From Comamonas phosphati (lineage in GTDB: Bacteria; Pseudomonadota; Gammaproteobacteria; Burkholderiales; Burkholderiaceae_C): 64,000 bases of DNA. A program made the position numbers and the translations under genes. The DNA is taken from assembly GCF_014637085.1 (NCBI RefSeq), contig NZ_BMEU01000023.1, positions 1-64,000 on the forward strand, written 5' to 3'. Shown here piece by piece: positions 50,881 to 63,737 of the stretch (the stretch's first letter is position 1; each line of letters starts with the position of its first letter). The notes beneath the pieces are model-generated. The model worked only from the letters and a program-made list of their open reading frames with translations, did no database searches and was not told the DNA's origin.

Positions 50881-52011
50881 TCAGACATCATCTGCTGAGC
50901 GTACCCAGCCGGCATCAAACCACGATGACAGCAACTCCAGTGCGTCGTCACTGGCCCGGGCCAAGTCGCTGCGCGACAGGCCGCGCGTGTCGGCCAGCTT
51001 GCGCATCAGCACGGCATCCTTGCCGGCGGCCAGATAGCTTTCGCCGTTGATGAAGATGTGCCTGGCGTCGTACATCATGCGCGTGCGGCGGTCGAGCGCC
51101 ACGCTTTCGAACATGCCGTTTTCCTCGCCATGCTCAAACCAGACGTTGGACTTGGGCTCGGTCAGGTACTCGCCCAGTGCACGTTCCAGCGCCAGAGGCT
51201 CGGCCAGGGCACGCTGCAGCGCGGCACGCGCGAAATCGTGCAAGGCCGTGGGGATCTCGCCGGGCGCCGCCACGGCGGGCTGGTCCGCATCGCGGTAGAC
51301 GACCGGGGTTTCCGGTTCGTCGGGCTCCTCGGACATGCGCAGCAGCAGTTCGCGCGCCAGCTCCTCGCGGGCCGGCGAGCGAAAGCCTATGGAATAGGTC
51401 ATGCATTCGCCTTCGGCAATACCGTCATGCGCCCACTTGGGCGGCAGGTACAGCATGTCGCCGGGCTCCAGCACGAACTCTTCTTCGGGCTCGAAGTGCG
51501 AAAGAATCTTGAGCGGCACACCGGGCTGCAGCGACAAATCCTTTTGCCGGCCAATGCGCCAGCGCCGCTTGCCATGGGTCTGCAGCAGGAACACGTCGTA
51601 GCTGTCGAAATGCGGGCCGACGCCGCCCTGGTCGGTGGCAAAGCTGATCATCAGGTCGTCCAGGCGGGCTTCGGGCACGAAGCGGAACTGCTGCAGCAAC
51701 TGGTGCACCTTGTCGTCGTGCAGGTCCACGCCTTGCACCAGCACCGTCCAACCCGGGGCATCCAGCGCGGGCAGGCTGCGGCGCGACAGCGGGCCGTGCT
51801 TCATCTTCCAGCTGCCGTCAGCCTGGTGCTGGATCAGGCGCGACTCCACGCCATCCTCGCCGGCCATGGCCAGCAGCCTGGCGCGCGGTATCAGGGGCTT
51901 CATGCCGGGAATGGCCTGACGCACCAGCAAAGGTTTTTTGTGCCAGTGGCGGCGCATGAATTGGGAAGCTGTCAGCCCGCCCAGCAGGGCCAGCGGTTGG
52001 TTGATGTCCAT
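50881..52011 (-). CDS. roxA: Cupin-like ribosomal uL16 arginine hydroxylase (RoxA/YcfD type)
   Basis: 2-oxoglutarate/Fe(II) oxygenase that hydroxylates an arginine of ribosomal protein uL16. 376 residues (E. coli YcfD 373): JmjC core with iron ligands in GPHFDSYDVFLLQ (HxD) and PKWAHDG (distal His), preceded by QFMRRHWHKKPLLVRQAIPG and ending with the winged-helix-like C-terminal domain. Family assignment is firm; the exact substrate is by homology. Confidence 0.9.
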   Translation of the reverse strand: MDINQPLALLGGLTASQFMRRHWHKKPLLVRQAIPGMKPLIPRARLLAMAGEDGVESRLIQHQADGSWKMKHGPLSRRSLPALDAPGWTVLVQGVDLHDDKVHQLLQQFRFVPEARLDDLMISFATDQGGVGPHFDSYDVFLLQTHGKRRWRIGRQKDLSLQPGVPLKILSHFEPEEEFVLEPGDMLYLPPKWAHDGIAEGECMTYSIGFRSPAREELARELLLRMSEEPDEPETPVVYRDADQPAVAAPGEIPTALHDFARAALQRALAEPLALERALGEYLTEPKSNVWFEHGEENGMFESVALDRRTRMMYDARHIFINGESYLAAGKDAVLMRKLADTRGLSRSDLARASDDALELLSSWFDAGWVRSADDV

Positions 52012-52216
52012 GAGAAAGCAGTCCGCTCGTCAAGAGCAATAAATGAGCAATGCAGCGCATTGTCCTATGAGTGCTCAGTTGACGCCGCCACGCGCCATGG
52101 ACGCCGGTAGCCCCGTGCGCTGCTTGAACAGGGTCCCAGGTGCGCGCTGCTGTCCGGCTTGGCGCAGATCGCGCCGGAACCGGGCCATGCGCCCGACCCA
52201 GATGGACCGGGAATGC

Positions 52217-52320
52217 CATGACCCCGTGGCCCACGGGTCATGGACATGGACACGGTCACCGTCCGGCGCTGCAACGCCATGATCGACGATGCAGTGACCA
52301 AGGGCGCGAAGATGCAGAGG
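52217..52320 (+). pseudogene. Possible aldehyde dehydrogenase remnant
   Basis: A short plus-strand stretch reads MDMDTVTVRRCNAMIDDAVT then KGAKM, which resembles the conserved N-A-(L/M)-I-D-D-A-V-x-K-G-A segment of NAD-dependent aldehyde dehydrogenases. Upstream, DPRGPR in the same frame is preceded by a stop. Nothing else of the gene survives. The match is short, so this is tentative. A hairpin (CCATGACCC ... GGGTCATGG, 52216-52243) lies at its left end. The remainder of 52012-52349 shows nothing else recognisable. Confidence 0.3.
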
Positions 52321-52349
52321 GCGGCTTGTTGCGGCCCAAGCCGCGTCAT

Positions 52350-53144
52350 TCAGGGGAAGTTGTCGTCGTCGAAATAGTCGCCGCCGTCAAAGCTGTCGCT
52401 GCCTGCGGCATCGAAGATGTTGTCGCGGCCGGCATCGCGGGCCAGCTGGTCGGAGCCGCCGCTTTCGCCGTAGAAATTCTGCGTGATGTTTTCCTGCACG
52501 GCGGGCTGGCCGGAATTGCCACCGCCAAAGAGGCCGCTGCCGCTGCCATGGTGGCCACCCAGCAGATTCTCCAGCCCGTTGAACAGGAACATGCCGCCGG
52601 CCACGCCTGCTGCGGAGGCGGCCGCATTGCTCAGAAAGCTGCTGCCGGCCGAGGGCGCTGTCGGCGGTGCAGCCGCATAGACCGATGCAGCCGGTGCTGC
52701 TGCCGATACTGCGGGTGAGGCAGGCGCCGCGGCCCTGGGCGTGGCGCCAAACCAGCGCTCGCGCCAGCCAGGCGCCTGCTGGGGCTGGACATTGCGGTAG
52801 CCCGCAGATTCGGGCTCCTGCCCATAGCCTCGTTCGGCATCACGCTCGGGTGCGCGGCCAAACTGCGTGTCCAGGCCGCCGGAGAGAAAGCTGCCGCCCC
52901 CTTGCGGCGCACCAGACATTCCGCCCTGCGCCACCAGCTGTTGCAGCTTGGCAATCTGCTGCTGCGCCTGTTGCAATCCCTGCTCCAGCAGCAAGGTGCG
53001 CTGGGCCAGCCAGTAGGCCGCATCGGGCACCGCCACCAGGCCCTGCCGTACTTCGGCCTCCGCCTGGGCATCCTTGGGCGTGCCCCGGGCCTGGGCCAGG
53101 CGCTGGAACAAATCGTGCAGCAATTGCTGTTCTTGAGGGGTCAT
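52350..53144 (-). CDS. DUF2076 family protein
   Basis: 264-residue protein of unknown function. The DUF2076 N-terminus MTPQEQQLLHDLFQRLAQAR, then AYWLAQRTLLLEQGLQQAQQQIAKLQQLV is helical and probably coiled coil; the middle is low complexity (Gly/Ala/Pro); residues ~190-215 (AAASAAGVAGGMFLFNGLENLLGG) are weakly hydrophobic; the C-terminus is rich in Asp/Gly and ends DGGDYFDDDNFP. Some members are described as periplasmic ligand-binding-like proteins, but no signal peptide is seen here. Confidence 0.8.
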   Translation of the reverse strand: MTPQEQQLLHDLFQRLAQARGTPKDAQAEAEVRQGLVAVPDAAYWLAQRTLLLEQGLQQAQQQIAKLQQLVAQGGMSGAPQGGGSFLSGGLDTQFGRAPERDAERGYGQEPESAGYRNVQPQQAPGWRERWFGATPRAAAPASPAVSAAAPAASVYAAAPPTAPSAGSSFLSNAAASAAGVAGGMFLFNGLENLLGGHHGSGSGLFGGGNSGQPAVQENITQNFYGESGGSDQLARDAGRDNIFDAAGSDSFDGGDYFDDDNFP

Positions 53145-53350
53145 GGTGCTTGTCCTTTCTGCCGAGCAGATAGGGGCAGTATGCGCGGGGGCAAGAGCGC
53201 ATTTGTGAAGGCTTTGCTCATGCTGGTAGCACTGTGTAACAAAACACCAAGGCGCACGGCAGCGCCTTCACGGCCGATTCTGCAAGGCCTTGGCTCGCAT
53301 GGGACAATTGCCGCCATCGCGCCCCGGGCGCCAACGAACAAGCAACAGCC

Positions 53351-53872
53351 ATGGAAGTTACCGAACAATGCGTGGTCGCCCTGACCTGGATCCTCAAAGA
53401 CACGCTGGGCGAGGAGCTGGACGTGCTCGACGAGCCTGTCGAATTCCTGGTCGGCGGTGATGATCTGCTCAAGCGCGTGGAAGAAGCCCTGCAGGGCCAT
53501 TCCGTGGGCCAGCAGCTGGACCTGCACCTGGAGCCCGAGGAGGCTTTCGGCGACTACGACGAAAACCTGATCTTTCTCGAGCCGCTCGCCCTCTTCCCCG
53601 AGGAAATCGAGGAAGGCATGAGCTTCGAAGCCAGCGCCCTGCCCAAAGGCTGCAGCGAAGTCCCTGCCGAGCTGCTTTACACCGTGAGCGAAATCTACCC
53701 CGAGCACGTGGTGCTGGACGGCAACCACCCGCTGGCCGGCATCGCCCTGCGCCTGCACCTGAAAATCGAAGGCGTGCGCCAAGCCACCGAGGAAGAGATC
53801 GGCCGCGGCACCGTGGGCACGGGCTTTTTCCGCATCGCGCCCATGGCGCCGGGCAGCGACACGCTGCACTGA
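53351..53872 (+). CDS. slyD: SlyD-like FKBP-type peptidyl-prolyl isomerase
   Basis: Cytoplasmic folding helper of 173 residues with the SlyD/FkpB architecture: short FKBP half-domains separated by an insert-in-flap. Seen: VVALTWILKDTLGEEL (start of the domain), GHSVGQQLDLHLEPEEAFGDYDENL, then VVLDGNHPLAGIALRLHLKIEGVRQATEEEI. The His-rich metal-binding tail of E. coli SlyD is absent, so a nickel role is unlikely. Confidence 0.9.
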   Translation: MEVTEQCVVALTWILKDTLGEELDVLDEPVEFLVGGDDLLKRVEEALQGHSVGQQLDLHLEPEEAFGDYDENLIFLEPLALFPEEIEEGMSFEASALPKGCSEVPAELLYTVSEIYPEHVVLDGNHPLAGIALRLHLKIEGVRQATEEEIGRGTVGTGFFRIAPMAPGSDTLH

Positions 53873-53898
53873 GCCGCGCAACACACAGCAGCCAATGA

Positions 53899-53924
53899 AA
53901 AAGGGACTCCGTGGAGTCCCTTTG
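53899..53924. terminator. Terminator between convergent slyD and glycine-zipper gene
   Basis: AAAGGGACTCC and its complement around a two-base centre, with short A/T runs on both sides. Confidence 0.8.
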
Positions 53925-53943
53925 TTCGTCAGCCTCGCGGCGA

Positions 53944-54504
53944 TCAGCGGTAGATCTGGTTGCCGTCCACGCGCACGTATTCGCCGATATTGAACTGGGG
54001 CGGCTGCTGGTAGTCGAAGGCGCGCACGCTGCCGTCGTTGAGCTGCACGGTCACGCGGTAGATTTCGCGCACGCTGCCGCCGCCCATGCCGTTCTGCACG
54101 GCATTGCCCGCCAGGGCGCCGCCGACCACGCCGGCAATCGTGGCCAGCGTACGGCCATTGCCCTTGCCCACCTGGTTGCCCAGCACGCCGCCGATCACGC
54201 CGCCGGCAATGGCGCCGCCGGCACCCACGCCGCTGGAATCCTGCACGCGCACGGTCTCGATGTTGAGCACGCGACCCTGCTGCACATAGTTGTTCTGATA
54301 ACCGTAACCGCCGTTGTTCGAGGAATACACGGGGTAGGAATGGGTCTGGTAACTACCGGTCTGGTAGGAGTTGACCGGATAGCCTTGTCCGCTCGCGGGG
54401 TAGCCGGAGGCATATTGACCCTGGGGATAGGCAGCACATGCCGAGAGCATGGCCACCACGGCACCTGCAGCGGCAAGACGGCTCCAGCGTTGAATGGCTC
54501 GCAT
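53944..54504 (-). CDS. Glycine-zipper 2TM lipoprotein (SlyB-like)
   Basis: 186-residue probable outer-membrane lipoprotein. Start ATG 54504 (MRAIQRWSRLAAAGAVV) gives a signal peptide ending in lipobox LSAC; the frame is open further upstream but unconserved. A Tyr/Gln/Gly/Ser-rich linker (residues ~25-75) leads to the glycine-zipper domain GVGAGGAIAGGVIGGVLGNQ ... GVVGGALAGNAVQ and a C-terminal beta region (YRVTVQLNDGSVRAFDY). Members help stabilise the envelope under stress. Confidence 0.88.
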   Translation of the reverse strand: MRAIQRWSRLAAAGAVVAMLSACAAYPQGQYASGYPASGQGYPVNSYQTGSYQTHSYPVYSSNNGGYGYQNNYVQQGRVLNIETVRVQDSSGVGAGGAIAGGVIGGVLGNQVGKGNGRTLATIAGVVGGALAGNAVQNGMGGGSVREIYRVTVQLNDGSVRAFDYQQPPQFNIGEYVRVDGNQIYR

Positions 54505-54575
54505 TGGAAAATCTCCTGTTTTCGAAAGTACCCGACGAGCCCGCACCGGCCGCGAACCCGCCTCAATCATGCTCA

Positions 54576-54845
54576 AAGAACGTGTTGACGATCTCTACGC
54601 AGCCGCGTTGGAGCGCAATCGGGATGAGTTCGAAGCGATGGCTCGCAGCTTGCACCGGGGTGCAAGCAAGAGACAACGCGCAGAAATCGCCCGATTGCAC
54701 TCCAACCCTTCGGGACAGTGGCTTTGCGGGCGCTCTGCGGCGTTGCAAATCCTCGCAATAGCAGGGCTATTGCTGCGGTATTGCGCCTTGCATCCCATCC
54801 CGCAAAGCCACTGTCGCGGCGCGAGGAGATCGTCAACACGTTCTT
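54576..54845. repeat. 270-bp palindromic element with 20-bp terminal inverted repeats
   Basis: AAGAACGTGTTGACGATCTC at 54576-54595 is perfectly repeated in inverse at 54826-54845. Inside are two arms. Arm 1: a 17-bp inverted repeat with one mismatch (54607-54623 with 54690-54706) enclosing the hairpin GCTTGCACC-GG-GGTGCAAGC (54648-54667). Arm 2: a perfect 17-bp inverted repeat (54714-54730 with 54799-54815) enclosing GCAATAGC-AGG-GCTATTGC (54755-54773). The whole can fold as a stem with two branches. No transposase or target-site duplication is seen. It occupies most of the 424-base gap between the lipoprotein gene and dut. Confidence 0.85.
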
Positions 54846-54928
54846 ACAACGCGGCAGCGGCCGCCCGCGACGACACGGTTGACATTTGCTCACGAAAATA
54901 TATTCCGGCTGCCCGCCGGCCGTCCGGC

Positions 54929-55378
54929 TTATTGCTTGCCCGTGGAGCCGTAGCCGCCTGCGCCGCGCTCGCTGGTGTCGGCGAATTCCTCGACCAGATT
55001 GAAGCGGGCCTGCACCACGGGCACGATGACCAGCTGGGCCAGGCGGTCCATGGGCTGCAGCGTGAACGCGGTCTGCGAGCGGTTCCAGGCGCTGACCATG
55101 AGCTGGCCCTGGTAGTCGGAATCGATCAGCCCCACCAGATTGCCCAGCACGATGCCGTGCTTGTGGCCCAGCCCCGAGCGCGGCAGGATCATGGCGGCGT
55201 AGCCCGGGTCCTGCAGATGCATGGCCATGCCCGTGGGCACCAGCTGCCATTGGCCGGGTTCCAGCATCAGCGGCGCATCGATGCAGGCGCGCAGATCCAG
55301 CCCCGCGCTGCCGGGCGTGGCGTAGGCGGGCAGGTTCTCGCGCAGGCGCGCATCCAGAATCTTGACATCGATTTTCAT
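54929..55378 (-). CDS. dut: Deoxyuridine 5'-triphosphate nucleotidohydrolase
   Basis: Hydrolyses dUTP to dUMP, keeping uracil out of DNA. 149 residues with all five trimeric dUTPase motifs in order: [30 protein letters not shown] with the catalytic Asp, [10 protein letters not shown], and the C-terminal [12 protein letters not shown] arm. Follows coaBC and a membrane-protein gene on the same strand; coaBC-dut proximity is common in proteobacteria. Confidence 0.97.
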   Translation of the reverse strand: MKIDVKILDARLRENLPAYATPGSAGLDLRACIDAPLMLEPGQWQLVPTGMAMHLQDPGYAAMILPRSGLGHKHGIVLGNLVGLIDSDYQGQLMVSAWNRSQTAFTLQPMDRLAQLVIVPVVQARFNLVEEFADTSERGAGGYGSTGKQ

Positions 55379-55547
55379 AACTACCTTTTTTGCGTGCAGC
55401 CGGCGCGGCGCACTTCCAATATGCGAACGGTCTTTCCTTCGCAGCCCGCCACCGCCATGGCGACGGCAGGGGCTGCCGGCAGGACAAAGGGCTGCATTGT
55501 GCCTGCCGCGGCCGGCCCGTGCGGCCAGCGGCAGCGTGCCGGACTGG

Positions 55548-56038
55548 TTATTTGCCCTTGAGCCTGGCGATCACGTTGCCGATCAGCGAGAGCCAGCCCA
55601 TCAGCGACACCACGGTGCCAATGGCAGGCGAGACCTGCGCCAGCATCGCGCCCGCCACGATCATGAGCAGCACCAAGGGCGACACCCAGGGGCGGCGCTT
55701 TGGGGCGGCCGGCTCCTTGCGGCTGTCGATGTCGCGCCCGGCCTGCTGAAAGCGGCGCTGGGCTTCGGCCTGGCCCGGCACCCGCTCGGCGGCCGGCGTG
55801 CGCACCGGCCTGGCTGCGCCAGCCGCATTGCCGGTCCGCTGGAACTGCTCCGCCCTGGCCTGCTGCAGCTTCGCGCGCATCTGGGTCAGCGAGGACTCCG
55901 GCTGGCTGCCCGGCGTGGCCGAGGCCTGGCCCATGGCGCTGGCGATGCTGCTGCTCGTGCGGCGGAACTCCGGGCTCGCCCGCAACAGCCTCTCGACATA
56001 GGCGACATAGTCGCCGTCGCGCGGGCCTTCGTAATTGT

Positions 56039-56042
<4 letters not shown>
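55548..56042 (-). CDS. Conserved membrane protein of unknown function
   Basis: 164 residues. The N-terminal ~110 are hydrophilic and Gln/Arg/Ala-rich ([35 protein letters not shown]), followed by a double membrane segment ([20 protein letters not shown] and [18 protein letters not shown]). The start codon overlaps the coaBC stop as ATGA, which supports real, coupled translation. No named domain recognised. Lies between coaBC and dut. Confidence 0.7.
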
Positions 56043-59042
<3,000 letters not shown>

Positions 59043-59065
59043 ATACAAAAAAAGGAGCTGATTAC

Positions 59066-59085
59066 GCTTGAAGAGCAAGCTTTTT
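59066..59085 (+). terminator. Possible weak terminator after pyrG
   Basis: GCTTG-AAGAG-CAAGC followed by TTTTT, 24 bases after the stop; the stem is short, so kdsA may still be read through. Confidence 0.45.
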
Positions 59086-59160
59086 CAATTGTTTTCAGAT
59101 TGAAATCGGCCTGCAGCCAGCGTAGATCGCTACTATTTTTAAAACTCCAAGGAACCCACC

Positions 59161-60018
59161 ATGAAACTCTGCGGCTTCGACATCGGCCTTGACCAACGCT
59201 TCTTCCTGATTGCCGGCCCCTGCGTGGTCGAATCCGAGCAGCTGCAGATGGACGTGGCCGGGCAACTCAAGGAAATCACCTCTGCCCTGGGTGTTCCCTT
59301 CATCTTCAAGAGCAGCTTCGACAAGGCCAACCGCTCCTCGGGCACGAGCTTTCGCGGCCCGGGCATGGAAAAAGGCCTGGAGATCCTGGCCAAGGTGAAG
59401 AAGGAAATCGGCGTGCCCGTGCTGACCGACGTGCACACCGAAGCCGAAGTGCCCCATGTGGCCGCCGTGGTGGACGTGCTGCAGACACCGGCCTTTCTGT
59501 GCCGCCAGACCGACTTCATCCGTGCCTGTGCCCAGTCCGGCAAGCCCGTGAACATCAAGAAGGGCCAGTTCCTCGCGCCGCACGACATGAAGAACGTGAT
59601 CGACAAGGCCCGCGCCGCCGCCAGGGAAGCCGGCCTGCCCGAAGACAGCTTCATGGCCTGCGAACGCGGCGCCAGCTTCGGCTACAACAATCTGGTCAGC
59701 GACATGCGCTCGCTGGCCATCATGCGCGAGACCAACGCCCCCGTGGTCTTCGACGCCACGCACAGCGTGCAGCTGCCCGGCGGCAACGGCACCAGCAGCG
59801 GCGGCATGCGCGAGATGGTGCCCGTGCTGTCGCGCGCGGCCGTGGCCGTGGGCGTGGCGGGCCTGTTCATGGAAACCCACCCCGATCCCAGCAAGGCCCT
59901 CTCGGACGGCCCCAACGCCGTGCCGCTCAAGCACATGAAGGCGCTGCTCGAAACCCTGGTGGCGCTGGACGGCATCACCAAGAAGAACGGCTTCCTCGAA
60001 AACCGCTTCGAAGCATAA
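59161..60018 (+). CDS. kdsA: 3-Deoxy-D-manno-octulosonate 8-phosphate synthase
   Basis: Condenses PEP with arabinose 5-phosphate for the Kdo core of lipopolysaccharide. 285 residues: [71 protein letters not shown] and ETHPDP. GPCVVES and the QTPAFLCRQ barrel strands are diagnostic. Good AAGGAA ribosome site. pyrG-kdsA-eno is a common proteobacterial order. Confidence 0.98.
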   Translation: MKLCGFDIGLDQRFFLIAGPCVVESEQLQMDVAGQLKEITSALGVPFIFKSSFDKANRSSGTSFRGPGMEKGLEILAKVKKEIGVPVLTDVHTEAEVPHVAAVVDVLQTPAFLCRQTDFIRACAQSGKPVNIKKGQFLAPHDMKNVIDKARAAAREAGLPEDSFMACERGASFGYNNLVSDMRSLAIMRETNAPVVFDATHSVQLPGGNGTSSGGMREMVPVLSRAAVAVGVAGLFMETHPDPSKALSDGPNAVPLKHMKALLETLVALDGITKKNGFLENRFEA

Positions 60019-60023
60019 GTGCC

Positions 60024-61561
<1,538 letters not shown>

Positions 61562-61566
61562 GAAGG

Positions 61567-61657
61567 CCCCCCTGAGCCGCTTCGCGCCCTGCCTTCTTGC
61601 GGGACGGCGCGGACGGCACAGGCTCTTGCTCGGTGTCCCTCGCCTGGGCCGCGCCAC
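61567..61657 (+). repeat. Dispersed intergenic repeat, copy 4 (divergent)
   Basis: Begins CCCCCCTGAGCCGCTTCGCG five bases after the eno stop; the middle is altered (CTTGCGGGACGGCGCGGAC) but GGCTCTTGCTCGGTGTCCCT and CTGGGCCGCGCC remain. Confidence 0.75.
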
Positions 61658-61676
61658 TTTCTGAGTGCTCTTTCCT

Positions 61677-61955
61677 ATGGTCAACCGCGTCGTCTCCGTT
61701 GTCTTGCTGATCCTGCTGGCCGCCATCCATGCCCAGCTGTGGCTGGGCCGTGGCAGTGTGGCCTACGTCCAGGAACTGCAGCAGCAGATCAAGGACCAGT
61801 ACGCCGCCAACGCGGTGGAGAAGGCGGAGAACGACCGGCTGGAGTCCGAGGTCAACGACCTCAAGGACGGCCTCTCGACCGTTGAGGAAAAGGCCCGCAG
61901 CGAACTGGGCATGGTCAAGTCCAACGAAATCTTCGTGCAGGTGACCAAGCGTTGA
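61677..61955 (+). CDS. ftsB: Cell division protein FtsB
   Basis: Bitopic division protein that pairs with FtsL and FtsQ at the septum. 92 residues: one N-terminal membrane segment (VVSVVLLILLAAIHAQLWLG), a periplasmic coiled coil (VQELQQQIKDQYAANAVEKA) and the family motif EEKARSELGMVK near residue 75. ATG 61677 preferred over GTG 61665. Downstream of eno as in most beta- and gammaproteobacteria. Confidence 0.93.
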   Translation: MVNRVVSVVLLILLAAIHAQLWLGRGSVAYVQELQQQIKDQYAANAVEKAENDRLESEVNDLKDGLSTVEEKARSELGMVKSNEIFVQVTKR

Positions 61956-61956
61956 T

Positions 61957-62056
61957 CCCCCCTGAGCCGCTACGCGGCTTCCCCCCAGGGGGACGATGGC
62001 CTTTGCTGCGGGGCGGCCCTTGCGGGCCATCTCGCACATGGAGCACGCCAGTTTCA
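61957..62056 (+). repeat. Dispersed intergenic repeat, copy 5
   Basis: Begins ATCCCCCCTGAGCCGCTACG right after the ftsB stop and continues through GGGGGACGATGG, GCTGCGGGGCGGCCCTTGC and GAGCACGCCAGTTT; very close to copy 1. Confidence 0.88.
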
Positions 62057-62075
62057 TCTGGGCCAACTTTTCTCA

Positions 62076-62098
62076 AGCCAGCGTATGCTGGCTTTTTT
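62076..62098 (+). terminator. Terminator after ftsB
   Basis: AAGCCAGC-GTAT-GCTGGCTT followed by TTTT, downstream of repeat copy 5. It ends 11 bases before the next start codon. Confidence 0.85.
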
Positions 62099-62108
62099 AT
62101 TGAAACCG

Positions 62109-62609
62109 ATGCACGTCACCCTTCCTGCTGTCGTCCTGCTGGCGGCCCCTCATGCCCTGGCCCGCTCCATGGCGCATGCGCTGCTGCAGGCGCGCCAGGC
62201 GCATGGAGCGCAGGCCAGAGACTGGCAATGCCTGGCGCCTCAGCCCGGCGATGCCTGGCCTGCCGGGGCGCTGGTCTATCTGCTGGGCCAGGACTGGCGC
62301 GAGAGCAGCGAGAACCCTGCGGCCGGCGAGGCGCTGGCCCGCCAGCTCTCGGACTGGCGCCGGCAGTTGCATGCGCAGGGACAGGCCTATGTGGTGCTGT
62401 ACGGCACGCCGGCCGCACAGTGGCAGCAGCTTGCCGACTCTCTTAAATCCATGGCCCCCGACGCAGACTGGGCATGGATTTCAGCCCAGAATCCCTGGAA
62501 GCCCAGTACGCGCATGCGGCGCCCCGGTTGCGAGCAGTGCTCGGACCCCGATTGCGAGCGCCGCTTGTTTGAAAGCCTCCCCCTGAGTCGCTCCGCGCCT
62601 TCCCCCTGA
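62109..62609 (+). CDS. Hypothetical protein with repeat-derived C-terminus
   Basis: 166-residue protein of unknown function starting MHVTLPAVVLLAAPHALARS. No clear signal cleavage; the body is soluble and Ala/Gln/Trp-rich (HGAQARDWQCLAPQPGDAWP, ALVYLLGQDWRES, RQLHAQGQAYVVLYGTPAAQ) and a Cys cluster GCEQCSDPDCERRLFE (three Cys in ten residues) lies near the end. The final ~10 residues (LPLSRSAPSP) and the stop codon come from dispersed repeat copy 6, so the original C-terminus was probably replaced. The start at 62109 follows the terminator. Confidence 0.6.
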   Translation: MHVTLPAVVLLAAPHALARSMAHALLQARQAHGAQARDWQCLAPQPGDAWPAGALVYLLGQDWRESSENPAAGEALARQLSDWRRQLHAQGQAYVVLYGTPAAQWQQLADSLKSMAPDADWAWISAQNPWKPSTRMRRPGCEQCSDPDCERRLFESLPLSRSAPSP

Positions 62610-62670
62610 GGGGGACGACACCTTCGCTGCGGGGCGGCCCTTGCTCGGTGTCCCTGGCCCACCCCACGCG
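62578..62670 (+). repeat. Dispersed intergenic repeat, copy 6
   Basis: CTCCCCCTGAGTCGCTCCGC ... CCCCCTGAGGGGGACGACAC ... GCTGCGGGGCGGCCC ... GCTCGGTGTCCCTGGCC. Unlike other copies it overlaps the 3' end of a reading frame. Confidence 0.88.
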
Positions 62671-62705
62671 ATGGCACCGGCTGCGCTACAGACTTACCGG
62701 GCCCT

Positions 62706-63698
62706 TTATTGCACCGAAGACGAAGTGGGCGGCTGAATGCCTGCCGCGGTGAACAGCTGCGCGGCATCGATAGGGTCGAACAGGTACTGCTGGCCGCAGA
62801 AGTCGCAGCCCACGTCGATCTGGCCGCGCTCGGCGATGATGGACTGCACCTCCTCCTCGCCCAGCGAAGTGAGCATGGAAGCCACGCGATCGCGGCTGCA
62901 GGTGCAGGCAAAGCGCGGGGCCTGCTCGTCGGCCTGGGGCGCAAAGCGCAGCAGCTTCTCTTCCCAGAACAGGCGCCGCAGAATGGTTTCCACATCCAGG
63001 GTCAGCAGCTCGTCCTGCGTCAGGCTGGCCGCCAGCGTGGCGATGCGGTTGTATTCCTCGTTCAGGCCCAGCGCGTCCTGCTCCACCGCGCCGCTTTCCG
63101 TGGCCGCGGCCAGATTGGCTTCGCCCTTGATGGGCATGCGCTGCAGCATCAGGCCCGCCGCCACCTGGTCGTTGGCAGCCAGCACCATCACGGTGTCGAG
63201 CTGTTCGGACTGCAGCATGTAGAACTGCAGCGCCTGCGACAGGCGCTGGAACTTGCGGCCTTCGGCATCGTGCAGCGGCACCACGCCCTGGTAAGGCTGC
63301 TGGCCCGGCAGTCGGTCCTTGGGGTCCAGCGTGACGGCGCAGCGCCCACCGCCGCGCACATTGACGAGGGCCGGCAGGGCCTGCTCGTGCACGGCCTCGC
63401 CGGCCAGCGAGGCCGTGGCGCGCAGGCGCATGTCCGACTGCACTTCGGCCACGGCCAGCTTGACCGGGCCGTCGCCCATGATCTGGAAGACCAGCGCGCC
63501 GTTGAACTTGATGTTCGACTGCATGAGCACGCCGGCAGCCGTCATCTCACCCAGCAGGGTGCGCACGGCTTCGGGATAGGCGCCGGTGTCGCTGTTGCCG
63601 GCGCGGCGCTGCAGGATCTCCTGCCAGTCGTCGGTGAGGCGGACAATGGCTCCGCGCACAGGCAGGCCGTCGAAGATGAATTTATGCAGTTCAGACAC
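62706..63698 (-). CDS. hslO: 33-kDa redox-regulated chaperone Hsp33
   Basis: Holdase activated by oxidative and heat stress. 330 residues (E. coli 292): N-terminal fold with FIFDGLPVRGAIVRLTDDWQEIL, then the C-terminal zinc redox switch with four cysteines as CTC near residue 268 and CDFC near 300 (FACTCSRDRV ... VGCDFCGQQYLFDP). Those cysteines are intact. Ends before the gamma-carbonic-anhydrase-like gene is read into the same strand 39 bases upstream. Confidence 0.95.
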   Translation of the reverse strand: MSELHKFIFDGLPVRGAIVRLTDDWQEILQRRAGNSDTGAYPEAVRTLLGEMTAAGVLMQSNIKFNGALVFQIMGDGPVKLAVAEVQSDMRLRATASLAGEAVHEQALPALVNVRGGGRCAVTLDPKDRLPGQQPYQGVVPLHDAEGRKFQRLSQALQFYMLQSEQLDTVMVLAANDQVAAGLMLQRMPIKGEANLAAATESGAVEQDALGLNEEYNRIATLAASLTQDELLTLDVETILRRLFWEEKLLRFAPQADEQAPRFACTCSRDRVASMLTSLGEEEVQSIIAERGQIDVGCDFCGQQYLFDPIDAAQLFTAAGIQPPTSSSVQ

Positions 63699-63737
63699 GC
63701 AAAGGATTCCAGTAAAACGCCGGGTTGAGTGAAAAGC

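Noticed and set aside
54576-54845. Could the two-armed element be a tRNA-like or riboswitch RNA?
   Set aside because: No CCA end, anticodon-like loop, or known riboswitch core was seen, and the gene it would precede on either strand is not suggestive; kept as an unclassified repeat.
54569-54860. Open frame starting MLKERVDDLYAAALERNRDE in the palindromic element
   Set aside because: It looks protein-like at first, but it is encoded entirely by nested inverted repeats, has no ribosome site and runs on into the dut antisense strand.
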